From Cricetomys ansorgei (Eukaryota > Chordata > Mammalia > Rodentia > Nesomyidae): a DNA stretch of 64,000 nt. This document shows, piece by piece, positions 11,036-21,879 of the stretch. The notes under the pieces were generated by a model that saw nothing but the letters and a program-made list of their open reading frames with translations, was not told the DNA's origin and searched no databases. Numbering within the stretch: position 1 is the first letter of the stretch; every line of letters starts with the position of its first letter. The position numbers were made by a program, and so were the translations under genes. The stretch covers positions 3,244,501-3,308,500 of the forward strand of contig JAMJFZ010001133.1 of NCBI GenBank assembly GCA_026225945.1, read 5' to 3'.

Positions 11036-11732
11036 GGAAGGGGTTTAGTAGGGAAGGAGCTTGGCTGAGGGGGGCTGTGCATGGCGAGGAGCTGTGCAGG
11101 GGAGGAGCTGTGTAGAGGAAGGTGCTGTGCAGGGGAGAAGCTGTGCAGGGGGGGAGTTGTGCAAGGGAGGAGCTGTGCAGGGGTGAAGCTGTGTAGGGGA
11201 AGTTGCTGTGCAGGGGAGGAGTTGTGCAGGGGAGAAGCTGTGCAGGGGAAGGTACTGTGAGAGGAGGAGCTGTGCAGGGAAAGGTACTGTATAGGGTAGC
11301 TGTGCAGGGGAGGCGCTGTGTAGGGGAAGATGCTATGCAGAGGAAGAGATATGAAGGGGAGGAGTTGTGCAGGGGAAGTTGCTGTGCAGGGGAGGAGTTG
11401 TGCAGGGGAGAAGCTGTGCAGGGGAAGGTACTGTGCAGAGGAGAAGTATTGCAGGGGAAGGTACTGTATAGGGTAGCTGTGCAGGGGAGGTGCTGTGTAG
11501 GGGAAGATGCTATGCAGAGGAAGAGATATGAAGGGGAGGAGTTGTGCAGGGGAAGGAGCTGTGCAGGGGAAGGAGTTGTGCAGGGGAGGAGCTGTGCAGG
11601 GGAGAAGCTGTGCAGGGGAAGGAGCTATGCAGGGAAAGGAGTTGTGCAGGGGAGGAGCTGTGCAGGGGAGGAGCTGTGCAGGGGAAGGAGTTGAACAGGG
11701 GAAGGAGCTGTGCAGGGGAAGGTGCTGGGCAG
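11036..11732. repeat. G-rich minisatellite, ~16-17 bp unit, with higher-order duplication
   Basis: Roughly 40 units of the form ggggaggagctgtgca (plus-strand), with variants carrying aagg, ttgt, or a tactgtatagggtagc interruption. The segment 11196-11371 is repeated at 11372-11548 (offset 176-177 bp), including the rare variant units (aagatgctatgcagagg, agagatatgaag), so a block of about 11 units was duplicated whole. Units of 16 bp shift frame each copy and contain no stop, so plus-strand frames stay open (163 codons from a TTG at 11203). That is a side effect, not a gene. It is not CRISPR-like because there are no unique spacers. Confidence 0.97.
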
Positions 11733-13272
11733 AAAGAATAAATTTGCATACAATAAAATATACAGCTCTTTACAGGTCAGTGAGTTTGGACAGAAGTGTC
11801 TGACATTTCGACAAGCTAGAGACAGTTTCCCCCTTTTCCCAGGGTATTTGCAATCATATCTCACTTTGAGTTTACTCCATGATTTCAGCGACTCACGGCG
11901 TTGAACAGCCTTGCCTTTGCTCCTTAACCATTCTATCTTTGTGAAACCTGAACGCAAGCTCTTTCGTACTTTTTAAATTGAGTCGGCTCTCTGTCATCAG
12001 ACTCATTGACAGTGAGGTTGAGCCATTTGCCACCTGTGACCATTGTGAAAGTTTCCCAGCTTGTGCCTTGCCTTACATTTTTTTTTTCCTGGCAAATTTT
12101 ACTTTGATGGAGCTACTATTTTATAATTAGTACTATTTTGTTTCTTAGGAAATAGCTTCTTGCTTCAACTAATGAAAATGATCATTTTAAAATTCTAAAA
12201 TCTTCAGAATTTTAGCTGTCAGCATATGCATCTATTCTTCATTTCAAATCGGTGTTGTGCAGTGACTGAAGGAGGAGCCAATCCTCTTTCATATGTTTGA
12301 AATTAGTCCAAAGTTGTTTATCGGTAAGTTTTTCTTCATTGATTTACCCCGAACTTGTGTTTAAAATACTCGGACTATAAACACATGGGCCTACTTTTGA
12401 ATACTAAACTATTTCACTTACGTATTTATCCATCCTTATTTCAATATACCTTGTCCTGACTTCTGATTCTATACTAAATGGCATTGGTTTTTAACTTGCT
12501 GCCACCATGTTTTGCTAGTATATACAGATCACTCTTTGTATTTTAGTCTTATGTCATCTATTATATCATTTATTTATGAGTCCTAGTAGCTTTTCTGTAG
12601 ATAACCTATGATTTTTATTTTCATAATCAGTAACCTTACAAATAAAAACAGCTTGATTCTTTTTGCCTTTCAATTCCAATTACTGATTTTAGCAAAAAAA
12701 ATTGAACTCAAATTCCCTAAGGAAAAGAAGTGTTGATCACCTAACTCTCTTGCTATTCCTCTAAAAAGGACTTGCTAGGGCGTGTCTCGTTTGGATGTAC
12801 TGTATAAATTGTCTTGGGAATATTTTACTGAAAGAAAAATCCATAGAGATGTGAAAATCTAGAAGGGTGAGTTCTACCACTGCGATTCTGGATCCGTTAC
12901 CCCAGTAACACCAGTGAGGATTTGTTCTGTGGATAGTCAGGGATTGAAATACACGATTACTCTGATCTCCAGTTTTAAGATTTCACAACTTCACAGTTTT
13001 ATAAGACTTGTACTTCATAGCTTTTCATATCCCTAAGCCCGACTATCTTTCTACATGTTTTATTAACCACATTCAATACAGAAGAAAATTTGGTGAAACA
13101 TACCGAAATTCATTAACAACACCCAAAGAGATAACAGTTTCTACTGTGGGTTACATGTCCACTTGCCAGATTTGGCAAAATATCTAGGACAATCTAAGTG
13201 ATGTCTCTCCCACACCCCAGAAAAGGAAATTAAAAGTTTAAATGAGGCCATGTGTTTTGCTTGTGTGCTGCG

Positions 13273-13278
<6 letters not shown>
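11733..13278. other. Unassigned AT-rich DNA
   Basis: No named repeat, no coding signal. The sequence is complex and not simple-repeat derived. Short frames only. Confidence 0.5.

Positions 13279-13313
<35 letters not shown>
13279..13313. repeat. (TG)n microsatellite
   Basis: About 17 TG dinucleotides, with one interruption near the right end (tgtatg). I see no adjacent SINE, unlike most other CA/TG runs in this window. Confidence 0.95.
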
Positions 13314-13318
<5 letters not shown>

Positions 13319-14082
13319 GTGTCTTCAGATGTTCTTTCATTATCTTAGGTAAACAAGTGCCAGGCTTCTGTGTATGCGTATGCACAGGCTGAAATTAAGG
13401 TGCATTGTTTGCCCAGTTAATGTGTGCTTTGGAGGTGCCATTATTTGCTTATAAAGCTCTGGAATCCCTTTGTAGATCCATCATCTTGGAATGACAGCTT
13501 TGAGAGGTGGAGGCTGATGGAGTGCTTCCTCCAGCAACTGTGTTTATATTGCCATGGGCACAGCCCACAGGGAGGGGGCTGCTGATGGGTGATGCTTCTT
13601 TCTGTCACCCCAGTGATGGCACAGCCAGAAATAGCAGACAGCATGTGAAGAGACGATGATAGAGTATGAAGGAGACATAGAGTGACAATTACCCAGAATA
13701 TGGCAGGCCTTCTGCCAGAGTAACTGAGAACTGGCTGAACTACCACTTACAGAGAGGCACAAAGTGGAGATCTTTTTATGTCACACTTGATGATGTTCTC
13801 ATATTCAGTGGGGAGGGAAACTCTGCTTGTCTTCTTCATTGTCTTGCTCACAGTTTCCAAAGGAACAACATGGAGAGAGCTGTTGATTTTGCTGAAATAT
13901 GGACATCTGCCTATTCCAAATGTAGACATAATCATACCACCCTTTCTCCTCACTTCCCAAAGTTGGCAAGCTGCAATCTGGGCTTGTGGCTTTGCATCTA
14001 GAAGCCAGACAGGTATATTTAACATCTTCCTATGTCAAGAAGTAGCACTGTTTGTATTCCATGCAGATAAATGATTTCTAGA
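13314..14082. other. Unassigned DNA
   Basis: Overlapping short frames of 72-101 codons occur on both strands (13441-14074). None shows a domain, and opposite-strand overlap argues for chance. Confidence 0.45.
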
Positions 14083-14355
14083 TGATGTGGTTTGTATGTG
14101 AAATGTCCAACCATAGGCTCATGTGTTTGAACACTTGGTTCCCAGTTGGTGGGGCAGTTTAGAAGCTTGCAGAGCCTTGCTGTAGGAAGTCTCGTTTCTG
14201 CTTCCTGAAGGCACAATGTGGCTCACACATCTGCCAGACCTTTCCTGCGATGATGGACTGGATGCCCCCAAATTGTGAGCCAAAATAAGCCCTCTCCCCT
14301 CAAGTTGCTTCCTGCCAGGGATTGGGTCACAGCAAGCAAGAAAGTAAGTAACACA
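14083..14355 (+). mobile_element. MaLR-type LTR fragment
   Basis: Starts near atgatgtggtttgtatgtgaaatgtcc and continues with ggctcatgtgtttgaacac, ttggttcccagttgg, then gatgatggactggatgcccc, gtgagccaaaataagccct, aagttgcttcctgccaggg, and ends aaagtaagtaacaca. This follows the order of solo MaLR-type LTRs (polyadenylation-like aataa region, then the closing 'taactaa..ca'). The middle is shortened. Family placement follows architecture; the subfamily is uncertain. Confidence 0.6.
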
Positions 14356-14746
14356 CGAGGTAATCAGGAACTTGGTTCCACACAGCTAAATGTCATCTTA
14401 ACATCAGTTAGGAGCACTCTGTATCTTCTGACTATGGACAGAAAACTGCAAATCAGAAAGTGCTCAGAGCAAAATACACAGTGCTTAATGGATGTGTGTC
14501 TTATGATAGATAGCCCATTAGGTGAGTTGTACAAATATGTTTCCTACTCTCAAGTTTCCTTTTATCATGGCTCTAGAGGAAGCTCAAGAATACAGAGGCA
14601 TAAAAGGACAGGAGTTTGACTGAAAACTCAGTGATTAATAATACACGGCTTATTCTGTACATTTTCTGAGAAAAATATATCCAGCTTTTAAACATTTTAA
14701 TGGAGCTAATGTGCTGGAGAGAAAGTTATAAAATCAAAAGTTTTGA
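14356..14746. other. Unassigned DNA
   Basis: Nothing recognised. The 114-codon plus frame at 14275-14619 straddles the LTR end and has no domain. Confidence 0.45.
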
Positions 14747-15024
14747 GAGGGTTGGGAAGATAGCTCAGAGTGTAAAGTACTTGCCACACAAACATAAGGA
14801 CCTATGTGTGATCTCTACCTTCCCGTAAAAAGATAGGTATGTTAATACAGTTGTAATCTCAATGTTGGTGAGGCAGAGACAGGAGAATCCCCTGGGCTTT
14901 CTGGCCAGCTAGCCTAGACTATTCAGTGAACTCAGAGACCCGTTCTCAAACAATAAGGTGGACAGCTTCTTAAGGATGACATTAGAGATGTCTCTGGCCT
15001 CTGCAGAAACACACACACATCACA

Positions 15025-15070
<46 letters not shown>
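14747..15070 (+). mobile_element. B4A SINE with (CA)n tail
   Basis: ID-type head (gggttgggaagatagctcag, gtaaagtacttgccac), then B1-type middle (ttgtaatctcaatgttggtgaggcagagacaggag), then gagacccgttctcaaa, caataaggtgg and tctctggcctctgcag. It closes in a CA run at 15008-15070, interrupted by t and c near 15020 and 15031. B4A elements typically end in CA-rich DNA. Confidence 0.9.
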
Positions 15071-15073
<3 letters not shown>

Positions 15074-17081
15074 TTGAAAAGTGTGATACACCAAGTGAAT
15101 GCATAAGTGAACTTTCTCTAAACATAAGGTCAACTGTTCAAAAACACAAAGGAATGCTTCTGTGCCTGCCACAAACCTAGTCCCTTGAAGTTGTCCTGTT
15201 GCTTTCATAGCTAAATTGTGGCATAGTCAATGGGTAGACAGAAGCATTTGAGTCCCTATTGTGGACATCTTCCATTTGTAGACCATTAAGACTCTGCTCC
15301 GTCAGCCCTGTGTCATTCTCATTAAATACTAATCAAAAGGCTGGGCTCATCCTTTGTTGTGTCCCCTATTTCTTTTAATGCATCTGCAAATAAAATGAAA
15401 TAGACTTAATGGACTAGGGCTTTGACTGATTCTCACTGCTCAGCCGCATGGTCACTGGTTGCTTCTCCTGGTAATTTACAAGGTTTCCTGCTGTATGATA
15501 AAACACAGGTGCTCAGCCTGTCATCCAGAGCGATGATTTATTAGCTTCAGTGGTACCACAGACCTCAGGCAGCAGGCACTAAATCAAGAGAATATAGACT
15601 GAAATAATGTGTTTTCCAATGGCGACCCATGGAGACTCTTTAGCTGTTCATGCCCTCTACCCACCGTGGTTGGTTTTGCCATTTCTCCTCATTATTTCAA
15701 AGCCCATAGGATTTACTTCCTGTCTTAATTTCTCACCTGCCAGGATGGCCTCGGCACCAGCTTTATTGCTATAGATTTCTAGTTGATCCCTTGAACCACT
15801 GAAGAGTTCCAGCTAATGAGTAGGAGAAAGGGAACCTCAGGGGCTTTACAGGCCTTGGGGACTCAGTATCTGTATTCTGGCTTCACTTTGATATAGTTAC
15901 CAGACAACAAGAACTCACACTGGCCTTTTAAATAATGCTGCTTTGAGGTTAAATATGTCTGGACATTCATTTAAAATCTTTCATATACTAAATTTCTCTT
16001 CATAGAAATTTCAGAAGGACTGCCTGCCTTCCTGTTTTCATGACGGTGACTATCAATCAAAGTGACTTCTTCTTGATTATCAGAGAGTCCTAAGAACATA
16101 TTAGAGAAGTCTTTAATTACTATTAAATGCCTGCCAAACATAGAACAGGAAAAAAAAATCACCCAGTCAATCAAAATGGAAGCGTGATGTGGATTCTGAA
16201 TTCTTAATGAAGGGACAGAGTGGAACTGCAAAGGGAGTCTTAGGTAAGAAACTAAACACAGGGAGGAAACCATGCCAAGCCCTGGGGAGATCCAAAAAGA
16301 ATAGAGCTAGGGCAGGAGAGTTAGCAGGCTGCACTCTCAACCAAGGTGACAAGAAAGCAGATGCTAGCTACCTTACCCAAATAAAGAATCCAGAACTGAG
16401 CTCTTCTCTCATTATCAGTGGCCAGACCCCGGCCTCCACATGTGAACTTCACAGTCAGCCCTTCTTCCCCGACACAGTTCCCCCAAGCTTTACCCTCTTA
16501 TTGGAGAACATAGGAAGAGCCAAAGCTCTGACCAAAGCTGTGTGTTGGTGAGTCTGTCTTATGTGCAGCTGTAGATGACAGGTGTAAAATAGATTCCCCA
16601 GCACAGGGGCCATGGGGATGTGCAACTTCTAGGAGATGCCAGCACTGAAGCAAAGCAGCTGGTGGGGGAGGTGGAGGAGATGGTGACCACTTAGGAGACT
16701 CAGCATTAATTAAATAGGAAAACATACATGGTTTTGCTAGGGGATCTTCAAAATTGCCAACACTTGGTTAGTTAGCACTGCGACCCTTTGGAAGGCAGCC
16801 CTAGGAGCAGGGGACTAGTGCTGGGTTCTGGGACTTGCAGTGTAGAAGGTCTGGGGATATGAAGATGGCTCTGCAGCCAAGTCAGTGAGCAGGGCTTAAG
16901 AGTTTGAGAATGCTGTTTTCAGTATGCTGATACTTATTCTTCTGAACCAATCCATACCAGTCCATTCTGCTCTGCCTTGTTAATTCATAATGGTGCAGGT
17001 TTCTTTTCTTTTTCCTTTTAAAGTTTGCAATTGAGAAATTTGGGAAAAGTTCAGACCTTTACATTCTAACTAATTAATTAA
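15071..17081. other. Repeat-poor unassigned DNA; enhancer-like block at 15320-15560
   Basis: No named repeat over 2 kb. The part at 15320-15560 is complex and AT-moderate and holds words such as actaatcaaaagg, cctttgttgt and gatgatttattagc, which resemble TCF/SOX/homeodomain sites. That makes it a candidate conserved element and no more. Opposing frames at 15971-16725 (up to 120 codons) lack domains. Confidence 0.4.
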
Positions 17082-17215
17082 TTTTTTAAACGACGAAGTC
17101 TCATGTAGCTTAGGCTGGGCTTAAACTCTCTGTGTAGCTATGGATGACTTGGTACTTCTAATCCTGACTCTATCTTTTGAGAGCTGGGATTACAGGAGTG
17201 TGGCACCATGTCAGT
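17082..17215 (-). mobile_element. Old B1 SINE
   Basis: Reverse B1 landmarks: agtctcatgtagcttaggctgg, ctctgtgtagctatggatgac, gagctgggattacaggagtgtggcacca. It is diverged and lacks a clear A-tail, so it is an early B1. Confidence 0.8.
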
Positions 17216-17699
17216 TTATGTACTACTAGTTACCAAAACCAAGTGCTTGTGATACTAGACCAGCTCTTCACCAACTAACGTACAATCCAAGAATATGGAC
17301 CTTTAAGATCAATAAACACAGAGGTCTTGCCTCTCTCAAATCCCCTCATATCTAGCAGAAGACAACCTGGGCACTGTGTTTCTAGCCAGCTCCTTCACAG
17401 ATCTTCCCCAGCCAGGTGGGGCTATTGCACCTGCTTGGCTACTTCCTGGTGAGTTTTTGAGTTGTAGTTTAATTTTGCTGAAATGCCAGAGAAGTCACCA
17501 TCTCAGAATTTCCTAAATAGCAGGAGTAATTATATTTATTACACTTGGAAGGAAATAAAGGGAACCTGTAGAGCTAAACAAAGTATTTTCAAAGGTAGCA
17601 TATTAAAAATAGTTGTCGAGTAGATGAGGAGTGAATAAAGTCAGTGGAATTGAACCTAACGTACACAACCAAAGAGCAGCAATCAGCGTATTCACCATT
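17216..17699. other. Unassigned DNA
   Basis: No repeat or frame recognised. Confidence 0.45.
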
Positions 17700-18170
17700 C
17701 ATTTAACTCCTGTTAGCCATCTATCATAATCATCTCCATCATAAATTACTTCATTATTCTTGGTCATTTTAAATTACTACAAACACGTCATAAAAACTGT
17801 AAGAAATGTTTTTCCTTCCCCTTTTTTGACTATATAGTTTTTACTGGCCAGAAGAAGTGTGATTTATATAACCTACTTATCACAAGTGGATAATTTATTT
17901 ATTTATTTTTCAGTTTTGTTAACAAGTCTATAGTGTTCAATTTTAAAAACTTGTTCATTGTTTTCTCTAAGACACATTCTAAGGGAGTGTGTGCACATTC
18001 CAAACTGTAATTCATATTGCCAGATCACTGTGAAATTTTGTACTAATTTATACTTTAATCCAAAATTGATGAGTCTTTACTTCCTCCCACTTTTAGCAGA
18101 TACCGATGATACAGTTTTCCAAGATTGTCAATCTGCAAAATAAAGAATTTACCTCATTGTTTATTTCAAA
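17700..18170 (-). mobile_element. Ancient L1 (L1M/L1ME-type) 3' part, reverse
   Basis: The block 17960-18170 follows the reverse strand of the 3' part of old L1 elements: aagggagtgtgtgcacattcc, tattgccagatcactgtg, actaatttatactttaatcc, then attgtcaatctgcaaaa and ctcattgtttatttc. It is heavily diverged. The left boundary is a guess. Confidence 0.5.
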
Positions 18171-18364
18171 TACCCTAAGTTATTGGTGAAACCACACACA
18201 TCTTTATGTTTAGTGGCGTGTTTCCTACGAGCATTTCTACAATATGTCCTTTGTGATTTCGCTGTGGTGCCTACAATGTGATGTTTTTCTTATTATAAAA
18301 GCTTTCTGTACATTCCTTTGTGATCTGTGTTGCATGTTTAATTTTTTTGCTTGTGTACATGCAA

Positions 18365-18420
<56 letters not shown>

Positions 18421-18672
18421 CAGAGAGACAGAGAGACAGAGAGCGAGCATGCGTATAAAGTCAACCTCAGGTGTCATTCCTTAGGAGACATCCACCTGAT
18501 TTATTGGGGCTGTTTCTCATTGGGACTTAGGGGTCACCGATTAGGCTCTGCTGGCTGGCCACACCGCTCCAGGAATGTTCCCACCCCATGAACCTTGCAC
18601 TGAGACTGGTGTTTTACGTGGCTTCACAGGTGTGTGGCAGGCACTCTGCTTATGGAGTCATCTTCCCAGCCC
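18365..18672 (-). mobile_element. B4A SINE, reverse, with TG/GA microsatellite
   Basis: Opens with (TG)n 18365-18379, (GA)n to ~18411 and four gacagaga units to 18442. These occupy the position of the B4A tail. Then comes the B4A body in reverse: caacctcaggtgtcattcc, ttaggctctgctggctggcc, ccaggaatgttccc, and the ID-type head ending catcttcccagccc. Confidence 0.85.
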
Positions 18673-20169
18673 ATTTGGATCTTTTGAAAATTTGCTTTTA
18701 AACTTTATTTCTGTTGTATTATGTTGTATTTTGCTCTGTAGGATTTTGGATTTTTCACTATTATTTATTTCCTATGGATTTTGTGTTGTGGTTAGAAAAA
18801 CTGCCTTTCAAGTTGGAGTAAGCATGACTGAGGATCTATATTAGTCCTTCTATATTTTCATGATTTACGTTTAATTCTTTGTTACTAATTTATGTTTGTA
18901 TTTCATTTCCAGAGAAAGGCTTGTACAATGCTCAATAACACAGCTTCTGGATTCAATGTCAAGTAGGTTACTTTGTCCAAATCAATATCCAGCTTCTGCT
19001 GGTTTTGTGCATAAAGAGGAACAAATATACCATCCATTTTTTCTGTGAGTATCAATCACTGTTTTTGTTTTTTTTTTTGCTACCCTTCCCTCTCCCTGCA
19101 TCTTTGCAAATCTCCTGGCCTTGTGCTGCCTGCCCAGGGCTTTGGCCATCTGCTTTCCTTTACTCTGTGATAGTCACACCTTCCTGTTGTTGGCCTGCCT
19201 GCTTGATTACTGACCCTGTATTTGTCCGACTCTCCAGGAGCTGTGAACCTCCAGCTTCCTTGTGTCTGCTTGATTCCTACCTCACTGGCTGCCTGCCCTT
19301 TGATGATCAATCCTTCTGGATGCCTGTGTGAATAGCTTCCTGCTCTCTTGTCTGTCTGACTGCCTGTTTGCTGCCTGCCATTCTGCCTATCTCTCTGCTA
19401 ATCTCCTTGTCTGTCTTTTGGCCTAACCACAGTTCAATTGCAGTGAATTCTTGGCCCTCACTGTTCATATTCTCACCACTTGAACTCTCTACATTGTGTC
19501 ATAGCCTTCAATCCAAGCATGATGTTTAGGAGCCAAGCCCACTTGTTGCTTTTGTGTATTTCAGAGATGAATATGTAAACAGTTAAGACATGAGGGACAA
19601 GTCAGGGAGACAAGTCACATAGGAGCTACATACCCGACAGGAGCACTTAGAAGTGGTTCTTTTACTCAGTCATTTGCACCATGCACGTGAGTATGACTTC
19701 TGTTGTTTCTTTAAAGATCTTCCCTAATTCTTGGGTGCACTATCTTAATAAGAAAAAACATCCAAATTTTCCTGAAGTCTTAGGATGGTGGAATTCTTTA
19801 GATACTAGCATTTGGTATTAGAGCCAGCTTTTTAGTTCCAAATCAAAACAATTCTTTTAAACCAATCCAACTGAAGCCCCTGACAGTCCTATGAGCATAT
19901 TCTACCAACCTCACCATCTTTGAACACTTGGTGTCCTCTCTGTATTTTCTTCAGCTCACACCTGCAATCTATCTGTCTATCTTCTTGACTGTACAGTCCT
20001 TTCCCTTTGTTCCCATTTCATTCTGCGATGAACTCACAAGTCCCCGGGAACTAGGATTGTCCATAACTTTGGTCACAGTATTACCAACTTCCTAGTGAGA
20101 GTCACAGGATCTCCACAATTCTTAGCTGGTCCAAAACTCCTTGCTTCCCACATGCTTTCCCAGGGTTCT
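18673..20169. other. Unassigned DNA with CTGCCTG-rich stretch
   Basis: Positions 19080-19420 are enriched in ctgcctg/tgtctg words on the plus strand (cryptic simple sequence), giving a 108-codon frame at 19005-19331 with no domain. The rest is unremarkable. Confidence 0.45.
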
Positions 20170-20275
20170 TGGTGAAGACGTGACTTAACCTATCTGAATC
20201 TTACTTCCTTCATCTCTAAGGTGACAACTGGAACGCCAAGTGTGCACAGAGCACTCACTGAATGGCGACTTGATC
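20170..20275 (+). mobile_element. Possible MIR fragment
   Basis: The phrase gtgacttaacctatctgaatctt followed by ttccttcatctctaaggtg parallels the MIR core ('gtgacctt...cttaacctctctg...cctcatctgtaaaatg'). It is short and diverged, so only tentative. Confidence 0.42.
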
Positions 20276-21084
20276 ATACTTACTCTCGCCATGCATTTTT
20301 ATTTTATTGGAGGAAACGAGTTACAATTTGATTCCATTACTTTGTTTTCATAGGACATGTGTCTTTTCTTTTAGTTACGTAATCCTTTTAAAATTAGTTA
20401 TATACCTGACATCGAAAACTAAAAATTGCTCTTATCGAATAAGTACTATAAACAGGGACAGTCTGTTGCCCAAATTTAGATAAGTAAACTAATTACCACT
20501 GATATCTTAAAGTGTGTACTTTCTTTTTAATGCGTACACGCTTTTAACAGTCATTTTACTCTATTTCATTTATTTTGTTTTCCGGATCTATGATCTTAGC
20601 CTCCTCACTTCAGTTTCTTTTGAGGTTTAAGTTTTTCATCTATGATCAGGCAAGGCATCTTTGACAACTGAGGGATGTGTGCTCCCTATAGCCCTTGGAC
20701 TTACTTTGGAATTCTGGCAACGTCTGGAGTAAGTCGTCCAGCTCTAGGAGTTTTCTGTTTAGTTCGAAGACTGGCCTATCACGGAGATCATTCAGAGGCA
20801 GAGTCTGGTCATGGTGTTTATGAGGCGGGCCCAGGGTTGTGGCTGCTGTGTGCTAACTTCATGACAGATTCCAGAGGCAAACCATCTAGAAGCCAAGGAT
20901 GTTGGCTCAGGTAGGTCCAGTTAAATACCACACGCTGGGCACGCCGGTCAGGGGTTAGAGCCGTTTTAGTTGCTCCCCTCCAGGGGCAGGGCAGCTACCT
21001 ACATCTAGCTACTTGCTGGGCAAAATGAAAAAGCATAACCTGAGCTCGGTGATGGCGAGGGTACGCAGAACGAGTCTGCGGGCA
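20276..21084. other. Unassigned DNA, slightly GC-richer right half
   Basis: Positions 20800-21080 have more GC and a few CpGs (acgctgggcacgccgg) than the surroundings but fall well short of a CpG island. No promoter elements or exon recognised. The 79-codon frame at 20675-20914 has no domain. Confidence 0.45.
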
Positions 21085-21325
21085 GAACAGCAGGACCAGA
21101 GTTATTTAGAGCTGGGTTTCACCCTGTTCTACTTAGTGTCTTGGACAAGTATTTTCTCTGTGCTTCAATTATTTCAGATGGCAATGAAAAAAAAAAAAAA
21201 CCACACACACCTATCTTGTAGGAAAGTAAATTTAGGAGCATTGTAACTCAATTAGGTAATATATGCAAAATGCTTTAAAAAGGAAGGTACAGTAAGTACT
21301 CAAAACTGGTATTTATGATCTTTGT
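21085..21325 (+). mobile_element. MIR SINE
   Basis: Sense MIR: agagctgggtttcaccctg, agtgtcttggacaagtatttt, ctctgtgcttcaattatttcagatgg, cacctatcttgtagg, atgcaaaatgctttaaaaagg, agtactcaaaactggt. An A13 run (21188-21200) interrupts it. Heavy divergence is normal for this >100-Myr-old family. Confidence 0.72.
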
Positions 21326-21879
21326 TGTTTTCTATTGTCATCTAAAGTTGAGGCCAGAAGGCCAAAGAACTGTGCACAGTGACTTTTAGACGTGGAGGCT
21401 TTTGTCACTTAGTCTCTGTGGTAAGTCTTCCTAGTGCTATTTTTACCCTAAGATAGGCATGCAGTGTTTTATCAATAGCTACCTAGAGAAGCTTTCTAAG
21501 AGTTTACATGAGGTTTGCTTCCTCACAACTCGGTGATGCTGGCCAGGGTGTGTAAGGCTGGGATTGCATGAGGGGTTACACGAGGTACTTCTGGCCTTTA
21601 AGTCAGTTAAACAAGCTACACTTTGGTACATTTGACCTGAGACCCACAGTAGAGATAGTCACTAAACAGCTTCAAGGGCTGAGACTCATAGATCAGGTGA
21701 GGAGACACACAGGAAGCCCTAAGGTTCCTTTAGTAACTGCTCCACTCCTATAGCTCCTTTCTCTTCTAGCACCTTTAATTGAGAAAATGAGGCATTGCAT
21801 ATCTCCTTGTAAAACAAGCTTTCACCTTAAAGGGAACAAGAGGTATTTTATTCTGGAGCCAAATATGAATGAACAAGAC
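21326..21879. other. Unassigned DNA
   Basis: No repeat or coding signal recognised. Confidence 0.45.

Noticed and set aside
11036..11732. Regular repeats resembling a CRISPR array
   Set aside because: Units are contiguous, variable, and without unique spacers, and the genome is mammalian. It is a minisatellite.
11203..11803. 163- and 98-codon Cys/Gly/Arg-rich frames
   Set aside because: They lie wholly in the 16-17 bp minisatellite. All plus frames are stop-free because the unit is, and the long frame starts at a TTG, not an ATG.
13441..14074. Four overlapping frames of 72-101 codons on both strands
   Set aside because: Opposite-strand overlap, no domains, no splice context. Treated as chance.
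14747..15070. tRNA gene suggested by the ID-type head
   Set aside because: It is the tRNA-derived head of a B4 SINE, followed directly by a B1-type body and tail. No cloverleaf-complete tRNA is present here or elsewhere in the window.
20800..21080. Possible CpG island or promoter
   Set aside because: Only a handful of CpGs and moderate GC, far below island density, with no TATA or initiator arrangement worth calling.
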